DNA of 64,000 bases from Aquabacter spiritensis (GCF_004346185.1 NZ_SMAI01000001.1:310001-374000), one strand, 5' to 3'. Counted from the stretch's first letter, positions 46,020 through 55,388 are shown. The notes: generated by a model not told the origin, from the sequence alone. Translations and numbers: made by a program.

Positions 46020-47419
46020 TTCGAGGGGGCCTTCTCTTGGGCCGCTCCGGCGGCGACCGCCGCCAGGAGCTGGGTGATGCGGGTGAGGTCGGGCGCGGCG
46101 GGCAGCGCGAACAAGAGGTCGCGCAACGCCGCGGCATCGGGCGTCGCGGGAGCGCAGGCGTCGAACTTGGCGGCGAGGTCGGCATCGGCCATCGGCATGC
46201 GGGGATGGCCCGTCGGGAACACGACCGTTTCCGACAGGCTGCGCCCGTCCGTCAGGACCACCGTCAGCCGCGCCCGCTCGCGGCCGACGGCCGGCGCACC
46301 GGGCGTGGCGAGGTCGGGGGCGATCCGCATCGAAACCTTCGGCCAGAAAGCGCGCAGGTCCGGATCGGCGAGCGCCGCGGGTGCGAAATCCGCCGCCTCC
46401 ACCCGGTCCTTGCGGGCGACGATGGCGAGGCAATGGTTGAGGCTGAAGCGCGCCTCCATGGGCGTTGCGGGATCGCGATACATCAGATTGCCGTGGACGA
46501 TGGCCGACACCTCGGCCACGACGGCCGCAACCGCGTCCGGCACAAAACCCTCGCTTTGCCGCAACAGCTTCAGGGCGTCCATGGGACGATGGGCGCTGGC
46601 GCAGCAGGGATAGGCTTTCACCCAGGCGCCGAACGCCGCCATGGCGGGCGGACCTTCGAGCCGGGCGACGAGCGCGCCGAGGCCGGGCATGTCGGCCCCG
46701 CCGAACAGATCGGGGAAGGACCAGCGCCCGTCGAGGATCGCCTCGCCCGCCGCGCTCATTCCGGTCTCCGCGAGCCGTGCGGCGACGATGCCGGCCTGCG
46801 CCGCGAGCCCGGCATGGATCGGCTTCATGTCGCTGCCGAACTGGCGCTTGGAGCCGGACGAGAAACTGGTCGCGGCGCTGAGCGCCACGGCCGCCCGCGC
46901 GGCGTCGAGCCGCATCAGGCGGGCGCAGCCCGCGGCGGCGGCGATCGGGCCGAAGGTGAGCGTCGTGTGCCAGCCGCGATCGTAATGCGCCATGTTCATC
47001 GCAGCGGCGAAGGCGGCCATCACGTCGAACGCCATCAGCAGGGCATCGGCGAGCTGCGCGCCCGAGGCCCCGCGCTCCGTGCCGAGCGCGAGCAGCGCGG
47101 GGACGAAGACCGCGCTGGCATGGGCGGCGGCGGGCTCCAGCACGTCGTCGAAATCGAGCGCATGGGCGGCGGTGCCGTTCACCAGGGCGGCTGTCGGCGC
47201 GGCGATGCGGGTCCCGCTCGCGACCTCGGGCGCCGGGCCGGGCGCCGTCCAAGGCGCGAACGCCGCCCGCACGCCGCGCGTGGCGGGGTCGTCCCGGCCC
47301 GCCAGCATGCAGGCGACGGTGTCGACGAAGGTGCGCGCGGCCGCATGGTCGAGATCCGCGCCCCAATCGGCCGGCCGGTCCGCGACGTGGCGCGCGAGAC
47401 GAAGCAGCGGTCCGCTCAT
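46016..47419 (-). CDS. MmgE/PrpD family protein
   Basis: A 467-residue all-helical plus lid-domain protein of the MmgE/PrpD family, which includes 2-methylcitrate dehydratase, cis-aconitate decarboxylase and iminodisuccinate epimerase. Conserved segments seen are LVNGTAAHALDFDDV (about 80), GWHTTLTFGPIAAAAGCARLM, SDMKPIHAGLAAQAGIVAARLA and YPCCASAHRPMDAL. There is no propionate or itaconate gene nearby. Its ATG overlaps the stop of the DppF-like ATPase and its stop overlaps the hydrolase start, so it is firmly within the transport operon. Confidence 0.9.
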   Translation of the reverse strand: MSGPLLRLARHVADRPADWGADLDHAAARTFVDTVACMLAGRDDPATRGVRAAFAPWTAPGPAPEVASGTRIAAPTAALVNGTAAHALDFDDVLEPAAAHASAVFVPALLALGTERGASGAQLADALLMAFDVMAAFAAAMNMAHYDRGWHTTLTFGPIAAAAGCARLMRLDAARAAVALSAATSFSSGSKRQFGSDMKPIHAGLAAQAGIVAARLAETGMSAAGEAILDGRWSFPDLFGGADMPGLGALVARLEGPPAMAAFGAWVKAYPCCASAHRPMDALKLLRQSEGFVPDAVAAVVAEVSAIVHGNLMYRDPATPMEARFSLNHCLAIVARKDRVEAADFAPAALADPDLRAFWPKVSMRIAPDLATPGAPAVGRERARLTVVLTDGRSLSETVVFPTGHPRMPMADADLAAKFDACAPATPDAAALRDLLFALPAAPDLTRITQLLAAVAAGAAQEKAPSK

Positions 47420-48438
47420 GCCGCCGCCGCTCCGAGCCGGCCGAACGGCCATGTCGCGGCCTCCTCGGCAAAATGGCAGCGCGCCACCTGTCCGCCGGCG
47501 AAGCGCCGCTCCGGCGGGGGCTCGGTGGCACAGACCGGGCGGGCGACCGGGCAGCGGGTATGAAAGCGGCAGCCCGGAGGCGGCTTCAACGGCGAGGGAA
47601 TGTCGCCCGACAGCGGCGGCGCCGCCTTGGCGCGCGCCCGGCGCGGGTCCGGCAAGGGGCAGGCCTCGACCAAGGCGGCGGTGTAGGGATGACGGGGCTG
47701 GGCGAAGATGCGCTCGGTCGGCCCCTCCTCCACGATCTGCCCGAGATACATCACGCACACCCGGTCGCACAGCGAGCGGACGACGCCGAGATCGTGGGTG
47801 ATGAAGACATAGGACAGCCCCATCTCGCCCTGCAGCGTCTTCATCAAAGCGAGGATCTGCGCCCGGATCGAAATGTCGAGCGCGGACACCGCTTCGTCGG
47901 CGACGATGACGCGCGGGCGGACCGCGATCGAACGGGCGATGCAGATGCGCTGGCGTTGGCCGCCGGAAAACTGATGGGGGTAGCGGTCGAGATAGGGTGC
48001 GCCCGGCGCGAGACCCACCGCCTCGAGCAGCCGGGCCGCCTCCGTCCGGAGATCCGCCATCGGCACGATGCCGTGGATCCGCAGCGGCTGCGCGAGGGTG
48101 GCGAAGACGGTCTTGCGCGGATTGAGCGATTCGAACGGGTCCTGGAACACCATCTGGACGGCGCGGCGGTAGCGCCGCAACGCCACGTCGGACAGGCCGA
48201 GCACGCTCTCCCCGTCCAGCAGGACGTCCCCGGCGGTGGGCGCGGTCAGGCCGAGCACGGCGCGGGCGAGCGTGCTCTTGCCGCATCCGCTCTCCCCGAC
48301 GACGGCGAGGATCTCGTTGCGCGCCAGCGTCAGGCTCACCCCGTCGACCGCGTGCACGACGCCCGCCGGCTTGCCGAACAGGCCGCCGCCGACCGGGAAA
48401 TGCACCTTCAGGTCCCGTACCTCAAGCAGCGCGCTCAT
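47416..48438 (-). CDS. Dpp/Opp-type ABC transporter ATPase, F subunit type
   Basis: A 340-residue ATPase. Walker A GESGCGKSTLAR (about 49-60), Q-loop FQDPFESLNP, signature FSGGQRQRICIARS, Walker B VIVADEAVSALD and switch His in FITHDLGVV are all intact. The C-terminal CRFHTRCPVARPVC cysteine-rich extension is typical of OppF/DppF subunits. Start at the ATG 48438, 17 bases within the end of the DppD-like gene. It energises the transporter formed with the DppB-, C- and D-like proteins upstream. Confidence 0.95.
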   Translation of the reverse strand: MSALLEVRDLKVHFPVGGGLFGKPAGVVHAVDGVSLTLARNEILAVVGESGCGKSTLARAVLGLTAPTAGDVLLDGESVLGLSDVALRRYRRAVQMVFQDPFESLNPRKTVFATLAQPLRIHGIVPMADLRTEAARLLEAVGLAPGAPYLDRYPHQFSGGQRQRICIARSIAVRPRVIVADEAVSALDISIRAQILALMKTLQGEMGLSYVFITHDLGVVRSLCDRVCVMYLGQIVEEGPTERIFAQPRHPYTAALVEACPLPDPRRARAKAAPPLSGDIPSPLKPPPGCRFHTRCPVARPVCATEPPPERRFAGGQVARCHFAEEAATWPFGRLGAAAA

Positions 48439-49444
48439 CGGAGCCTCCTTCGGCGAGCCAGCACCGCGAGGCCACGCCGGACGCAGACGCGAACAAGGGC
48501 GGTGCATCGTGGGCGCAGCGGGCGAGGCGCTCCGGGCAGCGCGGATTGAAGCTGCATCCGGGCGGCAGCCGCGCGAGATTGGGCGGGTTGCCCTCGATCG
48601 CCTCGAACCGCTCCACCCGCCGCTCGGGGCCGAGGGTCGAGCGCATCAGAGCGCGGGTATAAGGATGGCGCGGGGCATAGAAGATGTCTTCCGCCGTCCC
48701 GGTCTCGACGATCCGCCCGCCATACATCACATAGACCCGGTCGCAGAACTCGGCGACCAGGCCGAGATCGTGGGTGATCAGAAGCAGCGCGCTCCCGAGT
48801 TCCGTGCGAAGCCCGGCCAGAAGCCGCATGATCTGCGCCTGGACCGTCACGTCCAGCGCCGTCGTGGGCTCGTCGGCGATCATCAGGCTGGGGCGCGAGG
48901 TGACCACCATCGCGATCAGGATGCGCTGGCGCATGCCGCCGGACAATTGGTGCGGGTAATAGTCCATCACCGTTTCCGGCGCGGGAATCCGCACCAGCCG
49001 CATCGCCTCGAGCGCTTCGGCGCGGGCGGCGGCGCGGCGCATCTTCCGATGCAGCATGACGGCCTCCGCGATCTGGTCGCCGACCCGCATCAGCGGATTG
49101 AGATAGGTGGAGGGGTCCTGAAAGATCATCCCCATCCGGCCGCCGCGGATCGCCCGCATCTCGCGCTCGGAGAGCGTCAGGAGGTCCCGCCCCTCGAACC
49201 GGACCGATCCGGAGAGAATACGGGCCGGCGGGCGCGGCAGGCGCATCAGCGACTGTGCGGTCATGCTCTTGCCGGAGCCGGATTCGCCGACCAGCGCCAC
49301 CGCCTCGCCGGGCGCGATCGTCAGCGAGACCCCGTCCACCGCCTTGACGACGCCATGGTCGGTGAAGATGTGCGTCACCAGATTTTCAACGCTGAGAAGG
49401 GGTTCGGCCAAGTCAGCGCTCCCTCGACCGGGGATTGAGGACAT
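48422..49444 (-). CDS. Dpp/Opp-type ABC transporter ATPase, D subunit type
   Basis: A 340-residue ATPase with Walker [13 protein letters not shown], signature [14 protein letters not shown], Walker [13 protein letters not shown] and C-terminal [14 protein letters not shown] extension, as in OppD/DppD. The ATG at 49444 would overlap the permease gene by 32 bases. A TTG at 49411, with GGAG 8 bases upstream, would give a start nearer to the family norm ([12 protein letters not shown]) and is a serious alternative. Confidence 0.94.
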   Translation of the reverse strand: MSSIPGRGSADLAEPLLSVENLVTHIFTDHGVVKAVDGVSLTIAPGEAVALVGESGSGKSMTAQSLMRLPRPPARILSGSVRFEGRDLLTLSEREMRAIRGGRMGMIFQDPSTYLNPLMRVGDQIAEAVMLHRKMRRAAARAEALEAMRLVRIPAPETVMDYYPHQLSGGMRQRILIAMVVTSRPSLMIADEPTTALDVTVQAQIMRLLAGLRTELGSALLLITHDLGLVAEFCDRVYVMYGGRIVETGTAEDIFYAPRHPYTRALMRSTLGPERRVERFEAIEGNPPNLARLPPGCSFNPRCPERLARCAHDAPPLFASASGVASRCWLAEGGSDERAA

Positions 49445-50276
49445 CGTTCAGCCCGTCGCCGACGACATTGAGGCTGAGGACGGCGAGGAAGATCGCGATG
49501 CCGGGAAAGGCCGTCGTCCACCAGGCGCGGCGCATGATCTGCTGCGCTTCCTGGAGGATGAGGCCGAGACTGACCTGGGAGGGATCACCCAGCCCGAGAT
49601 AGCTGAGGCCCGCCTCGAGCAGCATGGCCTGGCCGACCATCAAAGTTCCGTTCACCACCACGGGCGCGAGTGCGTTGGGCAGGATCTCCCCGAAGATCAG
49701 CACCCCGGCCGGCGCCCCCGCGACCCGGGCCGCATCCACGAATTGGCGGGTGCGCAACGTGAGGAATTCCGCCCGCACCAGCCGGGCGATGTCGGGCCAG
49801 CTCAGGATCGCGATCGCGCCGATGATGTTCCAGATGCTGGCGCCGAAGAAGGCGACCAGCACCACCGCCAGAAAGAAGCGCGGAATGACCTGGAACACTT
49901 CGGTCACGCGCATCAGGAGGTCGTCGACCAGTCCGCCGGAAAAGCCGGCGATCCCGCCCATCACGATTCCGAGCGCGGTCGCGATCCCGGCCGCGCCGAA
50001 GCCGACCAGAAGCGAGATGCGCAGGCCGTACAGGACGCGGCTCAGGACGTCGCGGCCGAGTTCGTCGGTGCCGAACAGGTGGGCCGCGTCCGGCCCCACC
50101 ATGGCGGGTCCGACGCCGATCGCGCCCGGCGCATACGGCGCCAGGAGCGGCGCGGCGAGCGCGACCAGAAGGAGCGCGGCCAGGACGAGGCCGGCGAGCG
50201 CCGCGCTGCGGTTGCGGGCGAAGATGCGCAGCGCGGAGACCGGCCGCGGCGCGAGGGGGAGATCGACCATGCTCAT
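49413..50276 (-). CDS. Dpp/Opp-type ABC transporter permease, C subunit type
   Basis: A 287-residue inner-membrane permease with six hydrophobic segments. HLFGTDELGRDVLSRVLYGLRISLLVG and the EAA-type loop DAARVAGAPAGVLIFGEILPNALAPVVV are characteristic of DppC/OppC. Its ATG overlaps the preceding permease stop (ATGA), typical of coupled ABC permeases. Confidence 0.95.
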   Translation of the reverse strand: MSMVDLPLAPRPVSALRIFARNRSAALAGLVLAALLLVALAAPLLAPYAPGAIGVGPAMVGPDAAHLFGTDELGRDVLSRVLYGLRISLLVGFGAAGIATALGIVMGGIAGFSGGLVDDLLMRVTEVFQVIPRFFLAVVLVAFFGASIWNIIGAIAILSWPDIARLVRAEFLTLRTRQFVDAARVAGAPAGVLIFGEILPNALAPVVVNGTLMVGQAMLLEAGLSYLGLGDPSQVSLGLILQEAQQIMRRAWWTTAFPGIAIFLAVLSLNVVGDGLNDVLNPRSRER

Positions 50277-51253
50277 CGGTAGACCACCCGCGGATCGATC
50301 ACGGCATAGATCAGATCGGTGACGACATTGGCCGCGATCACCATCAGCGAAAGCACGGTGAACAGCCCCATGAGGACCGGATAGTCGCGCGCCTGGATCG
50401 CCTCGTAGAGCAATCTGCCCATGCCGGGCCAGGCGAACACGGTTTCGGTGAGGACCGAGCCGGCCAGCATGAAGCCGAAATTCATGCCGATCACCGTCAC
50501 GACGGGGAGGATGGCATTGCGGAGCGCGTGCCCATAGACCACCCGCCCCTCCGATGCGCCCTTGGCGCGCGCCGTGACGATGAAATCGAGCGACAGGGTT
50601 TCCTGCATCTTGATCCGGGTGAGGCGGAAGATGAGCGCAAGGTGATAGAGGCTGTAGGTGAAGGCGGGCAGCGCCAGATGATGCAGCACGTCGACGATGC
50701 GGCCCCACCCCTCCGCCGGTGCGCGCAGGCTGTACATGCCCTGCGTCGGAAACCAGCCGAGATGCAGCGAGAACACGATCAACACGAGCTGGCCGAGCCA
50801 GAAGACCGGCATGGAATAGCCGGCGAGGGCGAGGAACGTGGAGGTTTGGTCGGTCGCGGAATAGGGCCGCTGCGCCGCGATCACGCCGAGCAGGATGCCG
50901 ACCGCCGAACTCGCGACGAGCGCCGTCACCATGAGAAGCAGGGTCGCCGGCATGCGCGAGAGGATGAGATCGAGCACGCTCTGGCGGTAGCGCAGCGAAT
51001 AGCCGAGATCGAAATGCGCCATCCGCGTGAGATAGGCCCAGAGCTGAGTGCCGAGCGGCTGGTCGAGGCCGAATTCGCGGCGCAGATCCTCGATATATTC
51101 GGGGCTCGCATCCATCGAGCCGACCAGGAAGTCGATCGGATCGCCCGGGGCCGCGTGGATCAGGAAAAAGTTCAGCAGGATCACCACGAAGATGAGCGGA
51201 ACCGCCTGCGCGAGCCGCCGCACGACATAAAGGGATATGTCCAAGCCGCGCAT
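50273..51253 (-). CDS. Dpp/Opp-type ABC transporter permease, B subunit type
   Basis: A 326-residue inner-membrane permease beginning SLYVVRRLAQAVPLIFVVILLNFFLIHAAPGDP, the DppB/OppB signature. It has LLSRMPATLLLM and the EAA loop DFIVTARAKGASEGRVVYGHALRNAILPVVT. The ATG at 51253 is chosen because the family starts at this membrane segment. It is separated from the binding-protein gene by a 164-base spacer with a strong hairpin. Confidence 0.95.
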   Translation of the reverse strand: MRGLDISLYVVRRLAQAVPLIFVVILLNFFLIHAAPGDPIDFLVGSMDASPEYIEDLRREFGLDQPLGTQLWAYLTRMAHFDLGYSLRYRQSVLDLILSRMPATLLLMVTALVASSAVGILLGVIAAQRPYSATDQTSTFLALAGYSMPVFWLGQLVLIVFSLHLGWFPTQGMYSLRAPAEGWGRIVDVLHHLALPAFTYSLYHLALIFRLTRIKMQETLSLDFIVTARAKGASEGRVVYGHALRNAILPVVTVIGMNFGFMLAGSVLTETVFAWPGMGRLLYEAIQARDYPVLMGLFTVLSLMVIAANVVTDLIYAVIDPRVVYR

Positions 51254-51289
51254 CGCTTGAAGGCCTTTCGCGACGGGAGCCGAACCCTG

Positions 51290-51325
51290 CGGGGAACGTG
51301 GCGGGGAACATGGCGGGGAATATGG
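51290..51325. repeat. Three tandem 12-base units
   Basis: CGGGGAACGTGG, CGGGGAACATGG and CGGGGAATATGG lie head to tail at 51290-51301, 51302-51313 and 51314-51325. They sit in the leader of the DppB-like gene, between it and the binding-protein gene. Confidence 0.85.
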
Positions 51326-51384
51326 CGCCGCGCGACGCGCGGCACTGCGGTTCGGACGACGTCCGCGCCACCGCGCGCAGACAG

Positions 51385-51414
51385 GTGCCGCGTGCCGCGG
51401 AGAGCACGCGGCAC
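51385..51414 (-). promoter_or_regulatory. Strong stem-loop between binding-protein and permease genes
   Basis: A perfect 11-bp stem, GTGCCGCGTGC at 51385-51395 and GCACGCGGCAC at 51404-51414, with an 8-base loop and no T-run. It lies four bases beyond the binding-protein stop. In ABC operons such hairpins shield the highly expressed first gene's mRNA. The function is inferred. Confidence 0.6.
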
Positions 51415-51417
51415 GGG

Positions 51418-53010
51418 TCACTTCACTTCGTAGGCGTCCTCGCGGCTCTGGATGTAGCCCTGCGGGCCGGTGATCACGTCCTTGAAGCGGGCCGACACGG
51501 CATTGACGGTCGGCACTTCGAACAGCGGAAGCGCCGGCATGTCGGTCATCAGAATGCGCTGGATGTCCTTCCACATCTGGGCGCGCTTTTCGCGGTCGAG
51601 TTCCTTGTATTCGGTGTCGAACAGCGCGTCGGCGGCCGGGCTGGAATAGCCCATGGCGTTGACATAGGGCGCCTTCTTGATCTGCGACGTGTGGAAACGC
51701 GGGGTGACCGAGAAGGTCGGATCCGGGCCCGTCGTGAACAGCTGATTGGCGAGATCGAAGTCCCAGTTGCGGAACACCTTGTCGACGAAGGCGAGGCGGT
51801 CCATTACCTGCACCGTCACGTCGATCCCGAGGGCTTTCAGATTGTCCTTGATGATCTCGGCCGCGCGGCCCTCATAGTCCCGCCCCGCCCCCCAGGCGAT
51901 GCGCAGGGAGAAGCGCTTGCCGTCCGGCCCGCGCTTGAAGCCGGCCTCGTCGAGCAGCGCGTTCGCCTTCGCGACGTCGCGCGGGTAATTGTACTGGTCG
52001 GTGAAGACCCAGCCGAGCCCGCTATTGATCGGGCTCTTTGCCACCTTGCCCTCGCCGAACAACGCCTTCTTGCGGATGTCGTCGCGGTCGATCGCATAGG
52101 CCAGCGCCTGCCGCACGCGCACGTCCTTGAGATATTCGTTGCGCATGTTCATCAGCATGAAGCCGTTGGTGGCCGGCGCCTCGCCGCCTTTGTCCACCAC
52201 GACGAACCGCTTGTCGGACCGCAGCTTCGCCACCTGGTCGTAGGGCACGATGTACCAATGGAGGAAGTCCAGCTCGCCGCGCTCGAAGGCGAGGACGCGG
52301 GCGCTCGAATCCGGCACCACCTGGAACACGACGCGGTCAAGATACGGCTTCTTGGCCTTGAAATAATCCGGGTTGCGGACGAGCTCGATATGGCTGCCGC
52401 GCTGCCAGCTCTGGAACTTGAACGGCCCCGACCCGATCGGCTTCTGGTTCGCCGGATTGGTCTTGGGATCGGTGCCTTGATAGATGTGCTTGGGCAGGAT
52501 CAGCACGCCGCTCGACAGCGGCGAGGCCAGCAAGGTGAAGAACGGCGCATAGGCCGATTTCAGCTTCACCTCGAACGTGTGGGCGTCGAGCGCCTTGGCG
52601 GACGCGACATTGGGCCACCAGGACGCCGCCCGCGGGTGCGACTTCGCGACCGCTTCGTTGAAGGTGTATTCCACGTCCTCGGCGGTGACGGGCTTGCCGT
52701 CATGCCATTTGGCGGTCTTCACCAGGTTGAAGGTGTAGGTCAGCCCGTCGGGCGAGACCGACCAGGATTCCGCAAGATCGGGCGTCGGCTGGAAATTGAA
52801 ATCCAGACCGATCAGGCCGTTGAAGATATTGGTCGCGGGAATGTAGGCGACCGTATCGGTGGTGGTGTGCGGCGCCAGCGTGCCGGGTTCGCTCTCCAGA
52901 GCGATGATCAGCGTGCCGCCGGGTTTGGGTTGAGCTGCGGCGGGCGCGAGCCCGCCCGCGACGAGCGAAAGGGCAAGAGCGGCCTTCGCAATGAAGCCGG
53001 ATATGCGCAT
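51418..53010 (-). CDS. Dpp/Opp-type ABC transporter substrate-binding protein
   Basis: A 530-residue periplasmic binding protein of family SBP_bac_5. A signal peptide (AKAALALSLVAGGLAPAAAQ) precedes GGTLIIALESEPGTLAPHTTTD. Conserved features include LAESWSVSPDGLTYTFNLVKTAKWHDGKPVTAEDV and VRQALAYAIDRDDIRKKALFGEG. It is the first gene of the dppA-B-C-D-F-like set and decides substrate choice. Members of this family bind peptides, opines, nickel chelates or sugars, so the ligand is unknown. Confidence 0.93.
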   Translation of the reverse strand: MRISGFIAKAALALSLVAGGLAPAAAQPKPGGTLIIALESEPGTLAPHTTTDTVAYIPATNIFNGLIGLDFNFQPTPDLAESWSVSPDGLTYTFNLVKTAKWHDGKPVTAEDVEYTFNEAVAKSHPRAASWWPNVASAKALDAHTFEVKLKSAYAPFFTLLASPLSSGVLILPKHIYQGTDPKTNPANQKPIGSGPFKFQSWQRGSHIELVRNPDYFKAKKPYLDRVVFQVVPDSSARVLAFERGELDFLHWYIVPYDQVAKLRSDKRFVVVDKGGEAPATNGFMLMNMRNEYLKDVRVRQALAYAIDRDDIRKKALFGEGKVAKSPINSGLGWVFTDQYNYPRDVAKANALLDEAGFKRGPDGKRFSLRIAWGAGRDYEGRAAEIIKDNLKALGIDVTVQVMDRLAFVDKVFRNWDFDLANQLFTTGPDPTFSVTPRFHTSQIKKAPYVNAMGYSSPAADALFDTEYKELDREKRAQMWKDIQRILMTDMPALPLFEVPTVNAVSARFKDVITGPQGYIQSREDAYEVK

Positions 53011-53138
53011 CGGATCCCCTCTGGATGAATTGGGCCACGTGCGGCTGGGGCATTTCGCCTCTCCCCTGACAGTTTAGAGGGCAGATCGCTTTTTGCGGCA
53101 CCATGAGGAAAACCGTTGCTCAACATGAGCGCGGCTCA

Positions 53139-54149
53139 TCACACAGGGACCCGCACCTCGTCGGCGACCCAGCCGCCCCAAGCCGAGATCGCCGGCTTGC
53201 ACCGCGTCTCGACGATCTCGCGCGTGGCGCGGGCGATGCGCAGCGGCAGATCCGAAAGCTCGTCATGGTGGGCGGCGACGAACAGCGTGCGGCGCAGGCG
53301 GGGCACCGGCAAGGGCTCAAGCCGCAGGCGCGGAATATGCGCGGCGCTCTGGAGGATGCAGAACGGCGTCGTGATCGCCCAGCCGAGACCCGCCGCGACC
53401 ATGCCGAGAACCGCATCCGAGGTGTCGAACTCGAACCGGCCCGCCGCCTCGATCCGCAGCCGGCGCAAATATTGCTCGATGTCCTGACCGGTGAGCGAGC
53501 GGGCGCTGTAGCGCACGAGATTGAGCTTCTCCCCGATCGCCCGCAGGTTCTCGATGCTCGAACCGAACGTGTGCGGCAGCGCGACGACATAAGGTTCGGA
53601 AAAAAGTTCGTGCGTCTCGTAGAGCGTGCCGTCGATGCGGGCATTGGAGGTCAGGATCAGATCGACTTCGCGCGCCGCCAGCGACTGGATATGGTTGAGC
53701 GACAGGCCGGACCAGATCGACCATTGCGCCGCTTCCTGGTGCAGCAGGGTGACGAGATGCGGGCCGACGGTCGACACCACGGAATCCGCCATGGCGACGC
53801 GCAGCCGCGGCACCGCCTGGAAGCTCGAAGCGCGCACCCTGACCGCCGTTTCGCGCGCCTCGCGCAGAAGCACCTCGGCCCGGTCGAGCAGGACACGGCC
53901 GCCGGCCGTCGCCGCGATCGGCCGGACGCGGCGATCCAGCAACGCGATGCCGAGGCTTTTCTCCAGTGTGGCGACCGCGTGCGAAACCCCCGACTGGGTC
54001 AGACCCAGCCGCTGCGCCGCATGGGTCATCGACCCGCACTCCACGACGCAGACGAAGATTTCCAGGGCGCGCAGATCGAAGATCAGGTCCCCGGCCGTGG
54101 CCGTGGTCCCGAAGGCGAAGCGGTCCTGGCCTCGGGTCCTTTGCGGCAT
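53139..54149 (-). CDS. LysR-family transcriptional regulator
   Basis: A 336-residue LysR protein. The N-terminal helix-turn-helix FDLRALEIFVCVVECGSMTHAAQRLGLTQSGVSHAVATLEKSLG follows a 22-residue leader, and the C-terminal inducer-binding domain starts around residue 110. It lies 128 bases upstream of the transport operon on the same strand, which suggests it controls that operon and that its ligand is the imported compound or a breakdown product. The leader suggests the true start may be nearer IFDLRAL; no strong ribosome site separates the options. Confidence 0.92.
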   Translation of the reverse strand: MPQRTRGQDRFAFGTTATAGDLIFDLRALEIFVCVVECGSMTHAAQRLGLTQSGVSHAVATLEKSLGIALLDRRVRPIAATAGGRVLLDRAEVLLREARETAVRVRASSFQAVPRLRVAMADSVVSTVGPHLVTLLHQEAAQWSIWSGLSLNHIQSLAAREVDLILTSNARIDGTLYETHELFSEPYVVALPHTFGSSIENLRAIGEKLNLVRYSARSLTGQDIEQYLRRLRIEAAGRFEFDTSDAVLGMVAAGLGWAITTPFCILQSAAHIPRLRLEPLPVPRLRRTLFVAAHHDELSDLPLRIARATREIVETRCKPAISAWGGWVADEVRVPV

Positions 54150-54553
54150 GGATCTATCCCAAGTCCTGCCTCAATCCCGGATTGCGCATCTAAAGAACTT
54201 CGCCTTATGCACGCGCGCCGAAATGCCGTTCGACGATCGGCCTCAACAGACCAGGCATCATCCTCTACAAAGTCGCTATTTACCATGCTCTTTCGGCGCG
54301 CCGCCTCGGCGAGAGAATCTCGCGCGGAGCGCGCGGGCACGACATGGCGCGAGAAAAATCAACTATGAGTTGATTGTGGCGTCTGCCTCCGGGCGCGGGC
54401 GGACGCCACGGTGCGACGGCGTCGCCCTCCGGGCTCCGCACGCGCCGTGTCCGAAGCCATGTTCGGGGCTGGTCGGTCGGAGGCGCCGACGGGCCGTCCC
54501 GCGCGGAGCGGGCCGCACGCGTCCGATCGGCGAAATGCGAGAGGAAGGCGGGC
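54150..54553. other. 404-base intergenic region, locally less GC-rich
   Basis: This gap lies between the LysR gene and the transglutaminase-like peptidase gene, both on the minus strand. It holds the LysR promoter, which I could not resolve, and tandem hairpins at 54353-54409. The part around 54186-54290 is visibly less GC-rich than its surroundings. I see no translated frame with a ribosome site. Confidence 0.5.
54353..54409 (-). terminator. Tandem hairpins with T-run downstream of the peptidase gene
   Basis: On the minus strand, a 12-bp stem with one G-T wobble (54376-54387 with 54398-54409) is followed directly by an 8-bp stem AATCAACT/AGTTGATT (54357-54375) and a run of T. The first is GC-rich, the second AT-rich. 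Together they resemble an intrinsic terminator for the gene ending at 54554. Confidence 0.5.
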
Positions 54554-55198
54554 TTAGCGGCCGCCACCCACAACCGGGGGGGACCGGGTTTCGCCGAGCG
54601 AGACCCAGAGGGCCGGATCGCCCTGCGACTGGCGCTTGACGAAGCGATAGCCGGTCTCGTGCCACGGCAGGATCGGCGCCGCCTGGTTGTCGAGCACGAG
54701 GTCGCCGCGATCGGTGACCACGGTCAAAACGGCATGGCCGTCGCCATCTTTGTCCCGGACCACCGTGATGAGAAGCACCGAGGCCGGCCAGCCGAGCCGG
54801 ACCAGCGCGCGCCGCTTGGCGAGCACGTAATCCTCGCAATCCCCCTTGCCGTCGGCGGGATAGCTCCAGCGCTCGGTCTCGCCGAAATGTTCCAGATCGG
54901 TCACGGGCTCGATCGCTGTATTGAGACGGTCATTGACCTCGCGCAGCTCGGCCTCGTGCTGGGCATCGAGCGTGACCTGGAAGACCATGTCGCCCTGCGC
55001 GGCACAATCGGCGCCATTGTCGGAGCAGAAGCGGACATAGCCGATCGGCGGCGAGGTCCCCGCCGTCGCGCTCAGCCGCGACGCCGCGCCGGCAGAGGGG
55101 GGGGAGTGCAGCACAGCCTGACGGCTCTCGGACGCAGCCCCGCCGGAGGCGCCGCCCAGTAACAGGCCGAGGGTCAGGATCAGGCGCAGGTGCTGCAT
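54554..55198 (-). CDS. Bacterial transglutaminase-like cysteine peptidase (BTLCP)
   Basis: A 214-residue exported protein (signal LRLILTLGLLLGGASGGAA). The transglutaminase-fold triad is visible: Cys in GKGDCEDYVLAKR (about 118), His in DGHAVLTVVTD (about 155) and Asp in LVLDNQAAP (about 168). This family includes LapG, which releases adhesins from the cell surface, but most Hyphomicrobiales members are uncharacterised and lack a LapD partner nearby, as here. The start at 55198 puts the signal peptide right at the N-terminus. Confidence 0.9.
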   Translation of the reverse strand: MQHLRLILTLGLLLGGASGGAASESRQAVLHSPPSAGAASRLSATAGTSPPIGYVRFCSDNGADCAAQGDMVFQVTLDAQHEAELREVNDRLNTAIEPVTDLEHFGETERWSYPADGKGDCEDYVLAKRRALVRLGWPASVLLITVVRDKDGDGHAVLTVVTDRGDLVLDNQAAPILPWHETGYRFVKRQSQGDPALWVSLGETRSPPVVGGGR

Positions 55199-55388
55199 GG
55201 GCGTCGCGTCTCGGTTAACGATTCCATAATGCCCGAGGATCGCCGCATTTGCGCCGTCAACCAGTTCTTAACCTTAATCGCATGTGCAGCGCACGCAACC
55301 CGGCCCCGCCCGGGCTGTGACGCAGGGACACGCGGCTTTCCCCTGCCCGACACTTGCCCGATGCCCGCTGCGGGCCTATGTCCGGGCG

